Below are positions 25,137 to 33,226 of a stretch of DNA of 48,903 nt, in pieces; position 1 is the first letter of the stretch, and every line of letters begins with the position of its first letter. Source of the stretch: JAIOSM01 sp023143455 (lineage in GTDB: Bacteria; Desulfobacterota; Desulfobacteria; Desulfobacterales; Desulfobacteraceae). A model generated the notes under the pieces. It had not been told where the DNA came from. It saw nothing but the letters and a program-made list of their open reading frames with translations, and ran no database searches. Where the stretch lies: NCBI GenBank assembly GCA_030632885.1, contig DAOVTW010000023.1:1-48903 (forward strand), written 5' to 3'. The position numbers were made by a program, and so were the translations under genes.

Positions 25137-25678
25137 CTTGGTAACAGGTTATATGTAGATATTGGCGCGATCATTCATAATTAAATTGCAATTTTATTGG
25201 TTGTGCACGAGTAGAAAATTGGGGGCAGCTAGCTTAACCCAAGTTCGACAAGGAAAATTCATATATGCAACAATTACAAGCGGTTATAGAAATTAAGCTA
25301 TATTTTTCCTCACTACATCTTTTCTTGTATTAACTTTTGTTCTTTCTTTAACAAAAGTTTTCATTTTAATACGCCCCAGAGGTTTAAGCTTAAGGTTTAA
25401 TGCTTTGTATATTTCTGTTTGTTTGATATTGGAGGTATTACAAAGTGGATGGGCTGTGGGTATCTGGATTGAAAAAGGTATCGGTCTTATTGTTCCGGGT
25501 TTAGTCCCTCCTCCCATGGGTGACAAGTTATTCATCAGGCAATGTAGAGCTCTTGATTGAAGTTAAGAATAACTGCATGCTTTAAAAAGAAATTTAATTT
25601 TTCTTGATTTAGATCAATGGAAACTTAGGTATTTTCTGTTAGGTTTTAATAAAAAACATAAAACAGGAGGAATTAATT
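25137..25678. other. Intergenic region; one open frame of doubtful status
   Basis: I find no recognised gene. A minus-strand frame at 25293-25535 could encode 80 residues rich in Lys and Pro, but it lacks a ribosome site and matches no family I know. The notable element is the Fnr-type box at 25604, upstream of the next microprotein. Confidence 0.4.
25604..25617. promoter_or_regulatory. Consensus Fnr-type box
   Basis: TTGATTTAGATCAA is a perfect match to TTGAT-N4-ATCAA. It ends 61 bp before the ATG of the microprotein at 25679. The 10-nt core ATTTAGATCA recurs near 34468 and near 33920 in other spacers, though those copies have poor left arms. Regulation by a Crp/Fnr-family protein is likely if the site is used. 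Confidence 0.6.
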
Positions 25679-25786
25679 ATGCACGGCGGATGTTCAGGTG
25701 AACATGAATCAAGAAAAGGAATTGTCGATAAAATCAGGATGATGGGTTTTAATAAAAGTCCTTTGCAAGCTCCCCTGAAGAGTTAG
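25679..25786 (+). CDS. 35-residue microprotein of unknown function
   Basis: ATG 25679 is preceded by AACAGGAGGAATTAATT, one of the strongest ribosome sites in the window. The product starts MHGGCSGEHESRKGIVDKIR, followed by 15 residues, with one cysteine in a GGCSGEH context that could bind metal. There is no membrane segment or known family. An Fnr-type box lies 61 bp upstream. The short end may reflect truncation of a longer protein. Confidence 0.6.
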   Translation: MHGGCSGEHESRKGIVDKIRMMGFNKSPLQAPLKS

Positions 25787-25818
25787 TTTTGAAACTATGG
25801 TAATAAAACGAAATTTGT

Positions 25819-25832
25819 AGTATTCGAATACT
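25819..25832. promoter_or_regulatory. 14-bp perfect palindrome before the NtrC-type regulator
   Basis: AGTATTCGAATACT is self-complementary and ends 52 bp before the start at 25885. The position suits an operator, perhaps for autoregulation. No matching -35/-10 pair stands out. Confidence 0.4.
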
Positions 25833-25884
25833 GTTAAGGAAGTCCTTTAAGTATGGACAGACAAACAGAAAGGGTGTTGCATAT

Positions 25885-27282
25885 TTGATTGAAAATAACA
25901 TGGTTTCAATGCAGGCACAGATCCTGGTCGTTGATGACGATGAAGCCATCAGGGATGCCTTAAAGGTAATTCTTGAGGATGATTATGATGTTGTCTGTGT
26001 GGATAGCGGATACAAGGCAATTGAAGCTATAAAAACCAAGGTGTTTGACCTTATTTTTTTGGACATTGTAATGCCTGAAATGGATGGGATTGAAACCCTG
26101 AGACGAATCAAGGCCCATGACAAAAACCTTGATATTATTATGATTTCTGCCGTGGATCGTGCCCAGGAAGCTGCGGATTCCATTAAGTATGGTGCTTATG
26201 ATTATATTACAAAACCATTTGATCATGAAATCATATTAAACCGGCTGGAAAAAGTTCTGCTAAAACGAAACCTTGTAAAAGAAGTCAGTTTTCATAGATC
26301 CAAGGCTGCTTCTGAATTATGGCATAGCAAAATCATCAGTAAATCAAAAAATATGGCTATTGTTTTTGATCTGGTGGCAAAAGTTGCTAAGACATCGAGC
26401 AATGTTATGATCACAGGAGAAAGTGGAACTGGAAAAGAGTTGATCGCCAGAGCAGTCCATGATGCAAGCTTGCGCGAAGGCAAGCCTTTTGTTGCCATTA
26501 ATTGTGCGGCTATACCGGCAGAACTAATGGAAGCAGAATTGTTCGGTCATGAAAAAGGAGCTTTTACAGGAGCCCATAAACATACCTTGGGTAAATTTGA
26601 ATATGCCCACCATGGTACAATTTTTTTAGACGAAGTTTCCTGCTTGAAACCTGAGTTCCAGGCAAAGCTGCTAAGATTTATCCAGGAACGGGAATTTACA
26701 CGGGTGGGCAGCCATCGTACAATTAAAGTGGATGTCAGAATTATCGCTGCCACAAATACCAGCCTAGATGAGATGGTAAAAGAAAATTTGTTCAGAGATG
26801 ACCTCTATTTCAGGCTCAATGTGGTTCCAATCTTACTGCCGCCTCTTCGAACCCGAAAAGGAGATGTCCCACTTCTGGCAGATTTCTTCCTGGACAAGCT
26901 TAATCGCCAAATGAATAAAGATGTAAAAGGTTTTACACCGGATGCGATTACTGTGCTGGAGACCTATCCCTGGCCCGGGAATATTCGCGAGTTGGAAAAT
27001 CTTATCGAACGAATGGTTGTGTTAGGGTCAGAAAACAAATTTATTGATGAAAAAGATCTCCCGTTTGATCTTTTGCTCCATGGAGAAACCATAAAAGGGG
27101 CTGATAAAGGTTCCAGAGAAAACAAAGGATTGATCCATGCCCGCCAGTCTTTTGAACATCTTTACATTCTGCGGGCTCTCAAGAATTGCCGCTGGAATCA
27201 GACCAAGGCAGCAAATCTTCTTGGTATTCATAGAAATACTCTGATTCAAAAAATGAAGGCTTTGAATCTTACAAGGGATTAA
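25885..27282 (+). CDS. NtrC-family sigma-54-dependent response regulator
   Basis: This 465-residue activator has a receiver domain (LVVDDDEAIRDAL; phosphoacceptor Asp in FLDIVMPEMDG near 60), a sigma-54 AAA+ domain with Walker A GESGTGKE, the sigma-54-contacting GAFTGA loop and Walker B IFLDEV, and a C-terminal Fis-type helix-turn-helix (TKAANLLGIHRNTLIQKMK). It activates sigma-54 promoters from distant enhancers after phosphorylation. TTG 25885 is chosen because AAAGGGTG lies 8 nt before it; ATG 25900 or 25909 are alternatives. It ends 8 bp from the convergent histidine kinase gene, its probable partner. Likely targets are the sigma-54 promoters at 31.2 and 31.6 kb (inference). Confidence 0.92.
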   Translation: MIENNMVSMQAQILVVDDDEAIRDALKVILEDDYDVVCVDSGYKAIEAIKTKVFDLIFLDIVMPEMDGIETLRRIKAHDKNLDIIMISAVDRAQEAADSIKYGAYDYITKPFDHEIILNRLEKVLLKRNLVKEVSFHRSKAASELWHSKIISKSKNMAIVFDLVAKVAKTSSNVMITGESGTGKELIARAVHDASLREGKPFVAINCAAIPAELMEAELFGHEKGAFTGAHKHTLGKFEYAHHGTIFLDEVSCLKPEFQAKLLRFIQEREFTRVGSHRTIKVDVRIIAATNTSLDEMVKENLFRDDLYFRLNVVPILLPPLRTRKGDVPLLADFFLDKLNRQMNKDVKGFTPDAITVLETYPWPGNIRELENLIERMVVLGSENKFIDEKDLPFDLLLHGETIKGADKGSRENKGLIHARQSFEHLYILRALKNCRWNQTKAANLLGIHRNTLIQKMKALNLTRD

Positions 27283-27290
27283 AATAATCG

Positions 27291-29162
27291 CTAATGTTGT
27301 TTCCTTGGCAGGCTAATTGAAAAACAACTGCCCTTATTTTTTTCGCTTTTTGCTTTGATCTGTCCCCCATGTTCGGAGACCACCTTATGTGAGATGGCAA
27401 GCCCAAGGCCGGTTCCCTTAGTTTTGGTGGTAAAAAACGGATTGAAAATATTTTCTGCCAGCTCCGGAGAAAACCCATTACCGGTATCCTGGAAATTTAT
27501 AATTATCTGACTATTATTACAGGATGTATGAATGGAAATCACTCCGCCGCTGGGCATTGCCTGGGCAGCATTCTGCATAAGGTTTATAAACACTTTTACA
27601 AGCTGATCTGCATCTGCCATGACGCTGGGTAGGTCATCTTGATTTTCCCATTGGCAGTCTATGTTATTGGCCATAAAGTGGGCTTCCATCAATTCAACAC
27701 TTTGTAGTAGCAACTCCCGGATATCTGTCAGTTTAAAATAATATTTTGGAAGCCTTGATAATTCTAAGAGCTCTTCTATTAAAGTATTGAGGCGGTTGAT
27801 TTCTCTGGGAACAGTTCTTTGAAATTTTTCCAGGAAATCAGGGTTTTTAATTTTTTTCGGCAGCAATGCCACATAGGTTTTGATGGCAGAAAGGGGATTT
27901 CGAATTTCATGGGCCATGCCGGCTGCCAAGGTTCCCAGGTCTGCAAGTCTCTGAGTCTGGCGGATTTCAGCTTCAAGTTTTTTAAAAGCAGTAATATCAT
28001 TGAGGTTGAATATTATCTGTCTTGGGGTTTTTTGATCCGATTCAAGTACGCCTGTGCCTGTCAAGATCACTCGAGTCTCTTCTTTCTTTTGCAGATGGAT
28101 TTCGTGTTGGTTTTTACCTGAAGGATTTTCAAGGGATTGTTGTATGTAGTCCGCAAACGGCTTGTCCTTATTAAAAAGCTCTAGGACATTATTACCTTTT
28201 ACGATATGGTCGTGATGGATATCTAAAATAGTACGGGCAGCGGGATTGACAGCCATAACAACTCCATCCATATCAACTGCCAGAAGTCCGTCATTCATTG
28301 TGTCTAAAATTTTCTCGGTATATTGCTGCAATTGCTTGATTTTTTTGAGCTGGTTTTCTAATTGCTGTTTCTGAGTAAGGATTTCCTGGATCATGAAGGA
28401 AAAGTTGTATGCCAGAATCTCCACTTCATCCCGGGTATGAATTGAAATTTTTTGTTCTAAGTTGCCCTGAGCCGCTTCAATTGTAGCTTTGACCAAGGTT
28501 CCCAGGGGTCTTGTAACTCTTTGGGCTGCCCAGTTGGATGTCAGGATGCCAATTGCAAGAGCCACTATTCCAAGGATTAGAATACTCCAAAGAGTCTGGC
28601 TAATCTGCTGGTGCATCAGCTCAAGGGATAAGCAAACTCTAATGGTTCCCCACCGATTTTCTGAATTGGGTAGATATACAGGCACCGCTATGTCCATGGC
28701 AGAAGTGCTGCCGGATTGAGGGACATTCACTGAAATCAAAGGTCCTTTTACCCTAAGAGCACTCAGACTTAGATTGTCAGTCAAGATTTTGTTCTGGAGA
28801 TCAGGTCTACGGCTGTACCCAGCTACTCTCCCTTCCTTGTCATGGATTATCACATAAAGGATGTCGGGATTACTTACTGCCTGATTGGCAAGTTTCTCTA
28901 GAGCAACATAGTTATAAGTGATCAGGGGATCAACAGAGATGGCAGCAAGATTATTTGCAATGGCCAGCCCTTGTTTTTCAATCTTTGCCCTGATGGTCTG
29001 GGTTTGAAGTGTCCCTAGAATCACAGCAAGAGTGGTCAGTAAAAGCAGTAGCATAATTGAGGTGATAAAGATAAATCGGTAACGCAGAGAAACAAATCCG
29101 GTTTTTTTCTTTATTTGTTCTTTACCAATGGATAAACCCTTAGGTTTTTTTAATTGGAGCAA
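27291..29162 (-). CDS. Membrane sensor histidine kinase (HAMP-PAS-HisKA-HATPase)
   Basis: This 623-residue kinase has one membrane helix near 30-52, a roughly 145-residue periplasmic sensor region, and a second helix near 195-215. A HAMP domain, a coiled coil (KQQLENQLKKIKQLQQ), a PAS domain, HisKA with H in MAHEIRNPLSAIK, and a C-terminal ATPase domain (DTGNGFSPELAE, GTGLGLAIS) follow. It resembles NtrB/ZraS-type partners of sigma-54 regulators, and its convergent neighbour is one. It lies 19 nt after an OppA-like lipoprotein gene on the same strand, so the lipoprotein may present the ligand to the periplasmic domain (inference). Confidence 0.92.
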   Translation of the reverse strand: MLQLKKPKGLSIGKEQIKKKTGFVSLRYRFIFITSIMLLLLLTTLAVILGTLQTQTIRAKIEKQGLAIANNLAAISVDPLITYNYVALEKLANQAVSNPDILYVIIHDKEGRVAGYSRRPDLQNKILTDNLSLSALRVKGPLISVNVPQSGSTSAMDIAVPVYLPNSENRWGTIRVCLSLELMHQQISQTLWSILILGIVALAIGILTSNWAAQRVTRPLGTLVKATIEAAQGNLEQKISIHTRDEVEILAYNFSFMIQEILTQKQQLENQLKKIKQLQQYTEKILDTMNDGLLAVDMDGVVMAVNPAARTILDIHHDHIVKGNNVLELFNKDKPFADYIQQSLENPSGKNQHEIHLQKKEETRVILTGTGVLESDQKTPRQIIFNLNDITAFKKLEAEIRQTQRLADLGTLAAGMAHEIRNPLSAIKTYVALLPKKIKNPDFLEKFQRTVPREINRLNTLIEELLELSRLPKYYFKLTDIRELLLQSVELMEAHFMANNIDCQWENQDDLPSVMADADQLVKVFINLMQNAAQAMPSGGVISIHTSCNNSQIIINFQDTGNGFSPELAENIFNPFFTTKTKGTGLGLAISHKVVSEHGGQIKAKSEKNKGSCFSISLPRKQH

Positions 29163-29181
29163 TCTTCTCCTTTCTAACTAT

Positions 29182-30825
29182 TCAGTTGCCTTGTTGGGAT
29201 TTGTCCAACCAAACCTGGTTAAGCGACATGGTATGAGCTCCCAGTGCACTTACTTTCACGGATTTAACATAAGATTGATAAACCCGATCCACACTCATGT
29301 AAAAAAGAGGAATCAGGGGGGCAGACTTCAATATTGTCCCTTCGATCTTCTGATATTCCTTTGCCCGCTTAACCGGGCCTGCAATTCTTCTTGCATTTGA
29401 AAGCATATTATCCAGATTTTCATCCTTAAGATTCATGAAATTGGTGGGTGAATCAGAAGCAAAAAGGGAATATAAAAAGCTGTCCGGGTCAGGCATGTCC
29501 GCAAACCAGGCATATCGATATATCTGAACAGAATCTGACCTTAGATAGGTTTCAAATTTTTCCCAGCCAGTAATATATTTTATTCTGACTTTTATGCCTA
29601 TTGCGGACCAGAATTTTTTTATCATTATCATTTCCTGCTCTACTCTGGGAGTTTTAAAGGCAGAAACAATTTCCAGCTCAGGCTGATTTTCCAATGCGTG
29701 GCTAAAGGATTGATCCAAATACTTGCGGGCAAGATCTGGATTGTTATTATCTATTTTGGTCAAGGGGTTATATCCTGGCATACCAGGGGGTAAAATGGTT
29801 CTGGCAATTTCAAACTGGCCTTTATAGACTTTATTGACAAATGCCTGGCGGTCAATGGCAATGGAAAGTGCTTTTCGAAGATCAAGATTTGCCAGATTGG
29901 GATGTCTAAGATTCATGCCATAAAAAAAAAGACTTAAAGAAGGCCTGTGAATCCATTGTAGCCCCTTTTTATTCGCAAGCTTTTCTTTAACATTACCGTG
30001 GACGTACATTTCTTCAAGATTATTATTTTGAAAATCTGCTAACGCTACGGGCACTTTTTTTTCTGAGTAGATTTTGTAATGGATTTCATCAAGAAAAGCA
30101 GGTCCGGCAAAATATTCTTTAAACCGCTTAAGACGAATTGATTCTCCCTCCTCCCAGGATGTAAAACTGAATGGACCAGTTCCCACGGGGCGCTTACCAA
30201 AATCATTTCCCAGCCTCGTCACCTCTTTTTCAGGAACGATTGCAGCCTGATACATGCCAAGCGCAGTAAGAAATGGCACATAGGATTCTTGAAGACGTAT
30301 TGTAAAAACTTTCTTATTTTTTATTACCATGCCTGTAACATTTTCCTTGGTTCCATCTCTGTATTCCTTTGCCCCGACTATTTTGAGTAGATGAGGAAGT
30401 ACGGCAGGCGCCGGTTCTGACCGAAGAAGCCTTTTTATAGAAAAAATCACATCAGCAGAAGTGACAGAGTCTAAGTTATGGAATTGAGCATTTTTTCTCA
30501 AAACAAAGCGGTATAATTTGCCTTCTTCTTTTACCTGCCATGTCTCTGCCAGAGCTGGTAAAATAGACAGGTAGTGATCAAACCGAACAAGTCCGTCAAA
30601 GAGCTGTTTCACTATAGATACACCATATTGATCTTGAACATAGGCAGGGTCAATAGAGGCAGGGTTATTCCACAAAGGCGCTCGGTAAATCCCACCTTGG
30701 ATAAACATCGGCTCGGATAAATTGGTTTGATTTGTTTCTTCCTGATTTGAACAACTTGACAGGACAGCCAGATTTAAAAATAAAAAACTAGAAAAAAAAA
30801 GTAGAAATAGCCCTGAGTACTTCAT
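29182..30825 (-). CDS. OppA-like solute-binding lipoprotein (family 5), orphan
   Basis: This 547-residue family 5 extracytoplasmic binding protein has a lipoprotein signal peptide with lipobox LSSC (C25). The family pattern is SIDPAYVQDQYG, LVRFDHYLSILPALAETW near 85, PVGTGPFSFTSW near 210, and LRKALSIAIDRQAFV near 320. Family 5 proteins bind oligopeptides, nickel or other small ligands. No permease or ATPase genes are nearby; instead it is co-transcribed with the sensor kinase. This suggests a sensing rather than uptake role (inference). A sigma-70-like promoter (TTGGAC or TTGCAT, with 17-nt spacing) lies about 60 bp upstream. Confidence 0.9.
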   Translation of the reverse strand: MKYSGLFLLFFSSFLFLNLAVLSSCSNQEETNQTNLSEPMFIQGGIYRAPLWNNPASIDPAYVQDQYGVSIVKQLFDGLVRFDHYLSILPALAETWQVKEEGKLYRFVLRKNAQFHNLDSVTSADVIFSIKRLLRSEPAPAVLPHLLKIVGAKEYRDGTKENVTGMVIKNKKVFTIRLQESYVPFLTALGMYQAAIVPEKEVTRLGNDFGKRPVGTGPFSFTSWEEGESIRLKRFKEYFAGPAFLDEIHYKIYSEKKVPVALADFQNNNLEEMYVHGNVKEKLANKKGLQWIHRPSLSLFFYGMNLRHPNLANLDLRKALSIAIDRQAFVNKVYKGQFEIARTILPPGMPGYNPLTKIDNNNPDLARKYLDQSFSHALENQPELEIVSAFKTPRVEQEMIMIKKFWSAIGIKVRIKYITGWEKFETYLRSDSVQIYRYAWFADMPDPDSFLYSLFASDSPTNFMNLKDENLDNMLSNARRIAGPVKRAKEYQKIEGTILKSAPLIPLFYMSVDRVYQSYVKSVKVSALGAHTMSLNQVWLDKSQQGN

Positions 30826-30940
30826 CTGTTCTCCTTACGCAACAAATATCTCAAAAGGAGAAAATTTACCATATAGGCAATTTATATGCAAGTGTCCAAG
30901 CTTTAATAAAAATCAAAAAATAGTGGCGTATAAATAAAGT

Positions 30941-30974
30941 AAAAAACACGGTTTAGTTGAAACCGTGTTTTTTT
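30941..30974. terminator. Bidirectional intrinsic terminator
   Basis: A 14-bp perfect stem (30941-30954 with 30960-30973) with a 5-nt AGTTG loop has a CACGG/CCGTG core and A/T tracts on both sides, so it works on either strand. It lies 37 bp after the stop of the minus-strand 32-codon gene and before the promoter of the OppA-like gene, separating the two transcripts. Confidence 0.88.
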
Positions 30975-31010
30975 ACTGCTATAAAAATAAGCACTCGCGT
31001 TTCTTAACTT

Positions 31011-31109
31011 CTAGAAAGGACCACCACCACCGCAAGCTAAGAGAGGCATTGCATATCCAACAACCAAAACACCAATTACAAGTATTCTTACCATTAATTT
31101 TTTCATCAT
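31011..31109 (-). CDS. 32-residue miniature lipoprotein precursor
   Basis: From ATG 31109 (AAAGGAG 5 nt upstream; a second ATG is codon 2) the product is a basic N-terminus (MMKKLMVR), a hydrophobic core and the lipobox LLAC with Cys26, followed only by GGGGPF and TAG. Signal peptidase II would release a 25-residue hydrophobic peptide and leave a 7-residue lipidated CGGGGPF. The gene is its own unit, with a sigma-54-like promoter about 70 bp upstream and a strong terminator 37 bp downstream. It neighbours an OppA-like binding protein and sensor kinase. It could be a signal-peptide-derived signal or a small envelope peptide; the function is unknown. Confidence 0.68.
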   Translation of the reverse strand: MMKKLMVRILVIGVLVVGYAMPLLACGGGGPF

Positions 31110-31178
31110 TGTTCTCCTTTACTTTGTTGTTAAGTTAATAAATACGATACAATTATCGTTCTGTTGAATATTGATATT

Positions 31179-31193
31179 GCAAACCAGGGACCA
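31179..31193 (-). promoter_or_regulatory. Sigma-54-like promoter for the miniature lipoprotein
   Basis: On the minus strand TGGTCCCTGGTTTGC has GG and GC at the invariant 10-nt separation, a perfect TTGCA -12 box, and a weaker -24 box (TGGTCC for TGGCAC). The start would be near 31167, leaving a leader of about 57 nt. Confidence 0.5.
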
Positions 31194-31288
31194 ATATTTT
31201 TTTTATAGTAAAGTATTTTATAATACCTTGAAATTATAGGGTTATTTCGCAGTGCAAACAAATAGTGTAAAAAATATTTCCTGTAAGA

Positions 31289-31306
31289 TGCACACCTTAA
31301 TGTGCA
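31289..31306. promoter_or_regulatory. Enhancer-like dyad TGCACA-N6-TGTGCA
   Basis: A perfect 6-bp inverted repeat with a 6-nt spacer lies about 100 bp upstream of the minus-strand sigma-54-like promoter, the usual distance for an activator site. It is close in form to NtrC-type sites (TGCAC ... GTGCA). Confidence 0.5.
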
Positions 31307-31389
31307 GGCAGAATCGCAAAATGTGAAAAATTTGTTCCTCCTCTTTTTTTAATTGTTTTCAATATTGTTGAGTCATGCTTTACATATTC

Positions 31390-31407
31390 TGCACATAAAT
31401 ATATGCA
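31390..31407. promoter_or_regulatory. Second enhancer-like dyad, one mismatch
   Basis: TGCACA-TAAATA-TATGCA has the same 18-nt layout as the dyad at 31289 with one mismatch in the right arm. It lies between the two divergent sigma-54 promoters, about 195 bp from each. Confidence 0.4.
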
Positions 31408-31602
31408 AAATGTCTCTATTTGTATGCATCAATTTATCCACTTCAATTTCAGGTAGTTATGAATCTTTTAATCTTTATTGATAAAGACTGCGCCCATAAA
31501 CTTGTGCATTTTTATAGAACTCCTATTCATTCCGTCAAGATTAAAACTATTTTTATGCTATAAATTCAAGTACTTAATTGAGTATTAAATGGAAAAGTTG
31601 TC

Positions 31603-31617
31603 TGGCACAATCATTGC
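31603..31617 (+). promoter_or_regulatory. Consensus sigma-54 promoter for the hybrid kinase
   Basis: TGGCACAATCATTGC followed by T is an exact match to the sigma-54 consensus TGGCAC-N5-TTGC. Transcription would start near 31629, giving a leader of about 180 nt to the kinase at 31812. The rest of the 31110-31811 gap is AT-rich and holds no gene that I recognise. Confidence 0.82.
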
Positions 31618-31811
31618 TTTTGTTAATATATGGTTTTTTAGCAATTCGAGCACATGGGGAAAATATTGTATTATTAACACGAGATTTTTTAGTATCCACC
31701 AAACTGTAGCGTCCGGAACATTGCCAGTTTGTAGATTATTTTTCATAAACAATTAAGGTTAGATACCTGTATTAATAAATTTTTCACTTTTATAGCAGGC
31801 AAATAAAGTTT

Positions 31812-33020
31812 ATGCGCCATGATATCAGAGAGTTGACACAGATTAAGCAGGAAAATATTCGATTGAAGCAACAGCTTCAACAGTCGCAAAAGATGGAGGC
31901 AATTGGTGTACTTGCAAGCGGCATTGCCCATGATTTCAATAATATCCTTCACCCTATCATTGGCAGTCTCGAAATTCTGATTGCAGATACTATTTCTGAA
32001 CAAAAACTTCAAAAAGCCCTTAAAAATATTCTCAAGGGTGCTAACAGGGCCAGTGGACTGGTGAAACAGATTCTCAGTTTCAGTCACAAGAAAGATTCTG
32101 AGGTAAGTTCTATTAAAATGCAGCATCTTGTTAAAGAAGTATTAAAATTAAGCAGGGCAAGTCTGCCTGCAACAATCAAGATTACCCAGGCTATTAACAA
32201 TGATTGCGGTCCGGTTATGGCAGACCCCACTAATATTTATCAAATTGCCATGAACCTGATTACCAATGCTGCGTCTGCAATGGAACATGATGGAGGGATT
32301 CTTGATGTTACGCTAAATGAGGTTATAGTTACCAAAGAAACCAATGAAGAGTTGAATCTGAACCCTGGTGCTTACGTCTGCTTGAGTGTTGCTGATACCG
32401 GACCTGGAGTGGACGCATCTATCATAAACAAAATATTCGATCCTTATTTTACAACCAAAAGAACAGGAACAGGACTTGGACTTTCTGTTGTTTCTGATAT
32501 TGTAAAAAAATATGGGGGAGAAATCCGCTTTACTAGTAATATTGGTAAGGGAAGTCTTTTCCGGGCTTACATCCCCAGAAGTTTTGTTCCTTTTTACACT
32601 CCGTCATCCAGAAATGACAAGCAAAAAGATTTGTATGGTTTTGGATCAATCCTTTTTGTAGATGATGATCCCTATATTGTAGATATCCAGAAAGAGACTT
32701 TTAAACGGTATGGGTACAGTGTCACATCTTTTGTCAGCAGCCTTGATGCGCTGGATAAATTTAAAGCCGCCCCGGAAATTTTTGATATTGTCATATGTGA
32801 TATGGCAATGCCTGACATGACAGGTCTGGCGTTGGCAATGAATATCAAGCAGATCAGACCTGAGATTCCTGTCATCGTATGTACAGGTTATAGTGAACAA
32901 ATTAACAAAGATAATTATGGTGATAAAGGAATTGATGGTTTTTTAATGAAACCTGTAAAAAGTAATGAAGCTTTAAAATTACTACACCAGCTTTTAGGTA
33001 ACATTAGAAATCAGGTGTGA
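31812..33020 (+). CDS. Cytoplasmic hybrid histidine kinase (HisKA-HATPase-REC)
   Basis: This 402-residue protein starts with a coiled coil (KQENIRLKQQLQQSQ), then HisKA with the phosphorylated His in SGIAHDFNNILHPI, an ATPase domain (ADTGPGVD, GTGLGLSVV), and a C-terminal receiver (LFVDDDPYIVDIQ; Asp in IVICDMAMPDMTG). It has no membrane segment and no sensor domain of its own, so it must receive its signal through a partner. A consensus sigma-54 promoter stands upstream, making it a possible downstream target of the regulator at 25885. It overlaps the YwbE-like gene tail-to-tail by 10 bp. Confidence 0.9.
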   Translation: MRHDIRELTQIKQENIRLKQQLQQSQKMEAIGVLASGIAHDFNNILHPIIGSLEILIADTISEQKLQKALKNILKGANRASGLVKQILSFSHKKDSEVSSIKMQHLVKEVLKLSRASLPATIKITQAINNDCGPVMADPTNIYQIAMNLITNAASAMEHDGGILDVTLNEVIVTKETNEELNLNPGAYVCLSVADTGPGVDASIINKIFDPYFTTKRTGTGLGLSVVSDIVKKYGGEIRFTSNIGKGSLFRAYIPRSFVPFYTPSSRNDKQKDLYGFGSILFVDDDPYIVDIQKETFKRYGYSVTSFVSSLDALDKFKAAPEIFDIVICDMAMPDMTGLALAMNIKQIRPEIPVIVCTGYSEQINKDNYGDKGIDGFLMKPVKSNEALKLLHQLLGNIRNQV

Positions 33021-33208
33021 ATTGTCTTGACTCTCCCGACATGCCCATCTTCCAGGCGAACCTTGATTCCATGATGGTGATTGGCTGAATTGGTCAGGAT
33101 ATCCTTGACAATTCCTTTGGTTAGCTTTCCAGTTTTTTGATCCTGCTTTAATACAATGGAAACTTTTAAGCCGGCTAAAATATCAATTCTTTTTGTTCCG
33201 TCATTCAT
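33011..33208 (-). CDS. YwbE-family protein
   Basis: This 65-residue protein of the YwbE/DUF2196 family is recognisable by RIDILAGLKVSIVLKQDQ, TGKLTKGIVKDILTNS, HHHGIKVRLEDGHVGRVK. Family members are short beta-rich proteins with no settled function. It lies 18 nt after the methyltransferase-like gene on the same strand, so the two are probably co-transcribed. Confidence 0.85.
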   Translation of the reverse strand: MNDGTKRIDILAGLKVSIVLKQDQKTGKLTKGIVKDILTNSANHHHGIKVRLEDGHVGRVKTIHT

Positions 33209-33226
33209 TTAGGGATTCCTTTTATA

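Noticed and set aside
25293..25535. 80-codon minus-strand frame
   Set aside because: No start signal or recognisable domain; kept only as a note in the gap entry.
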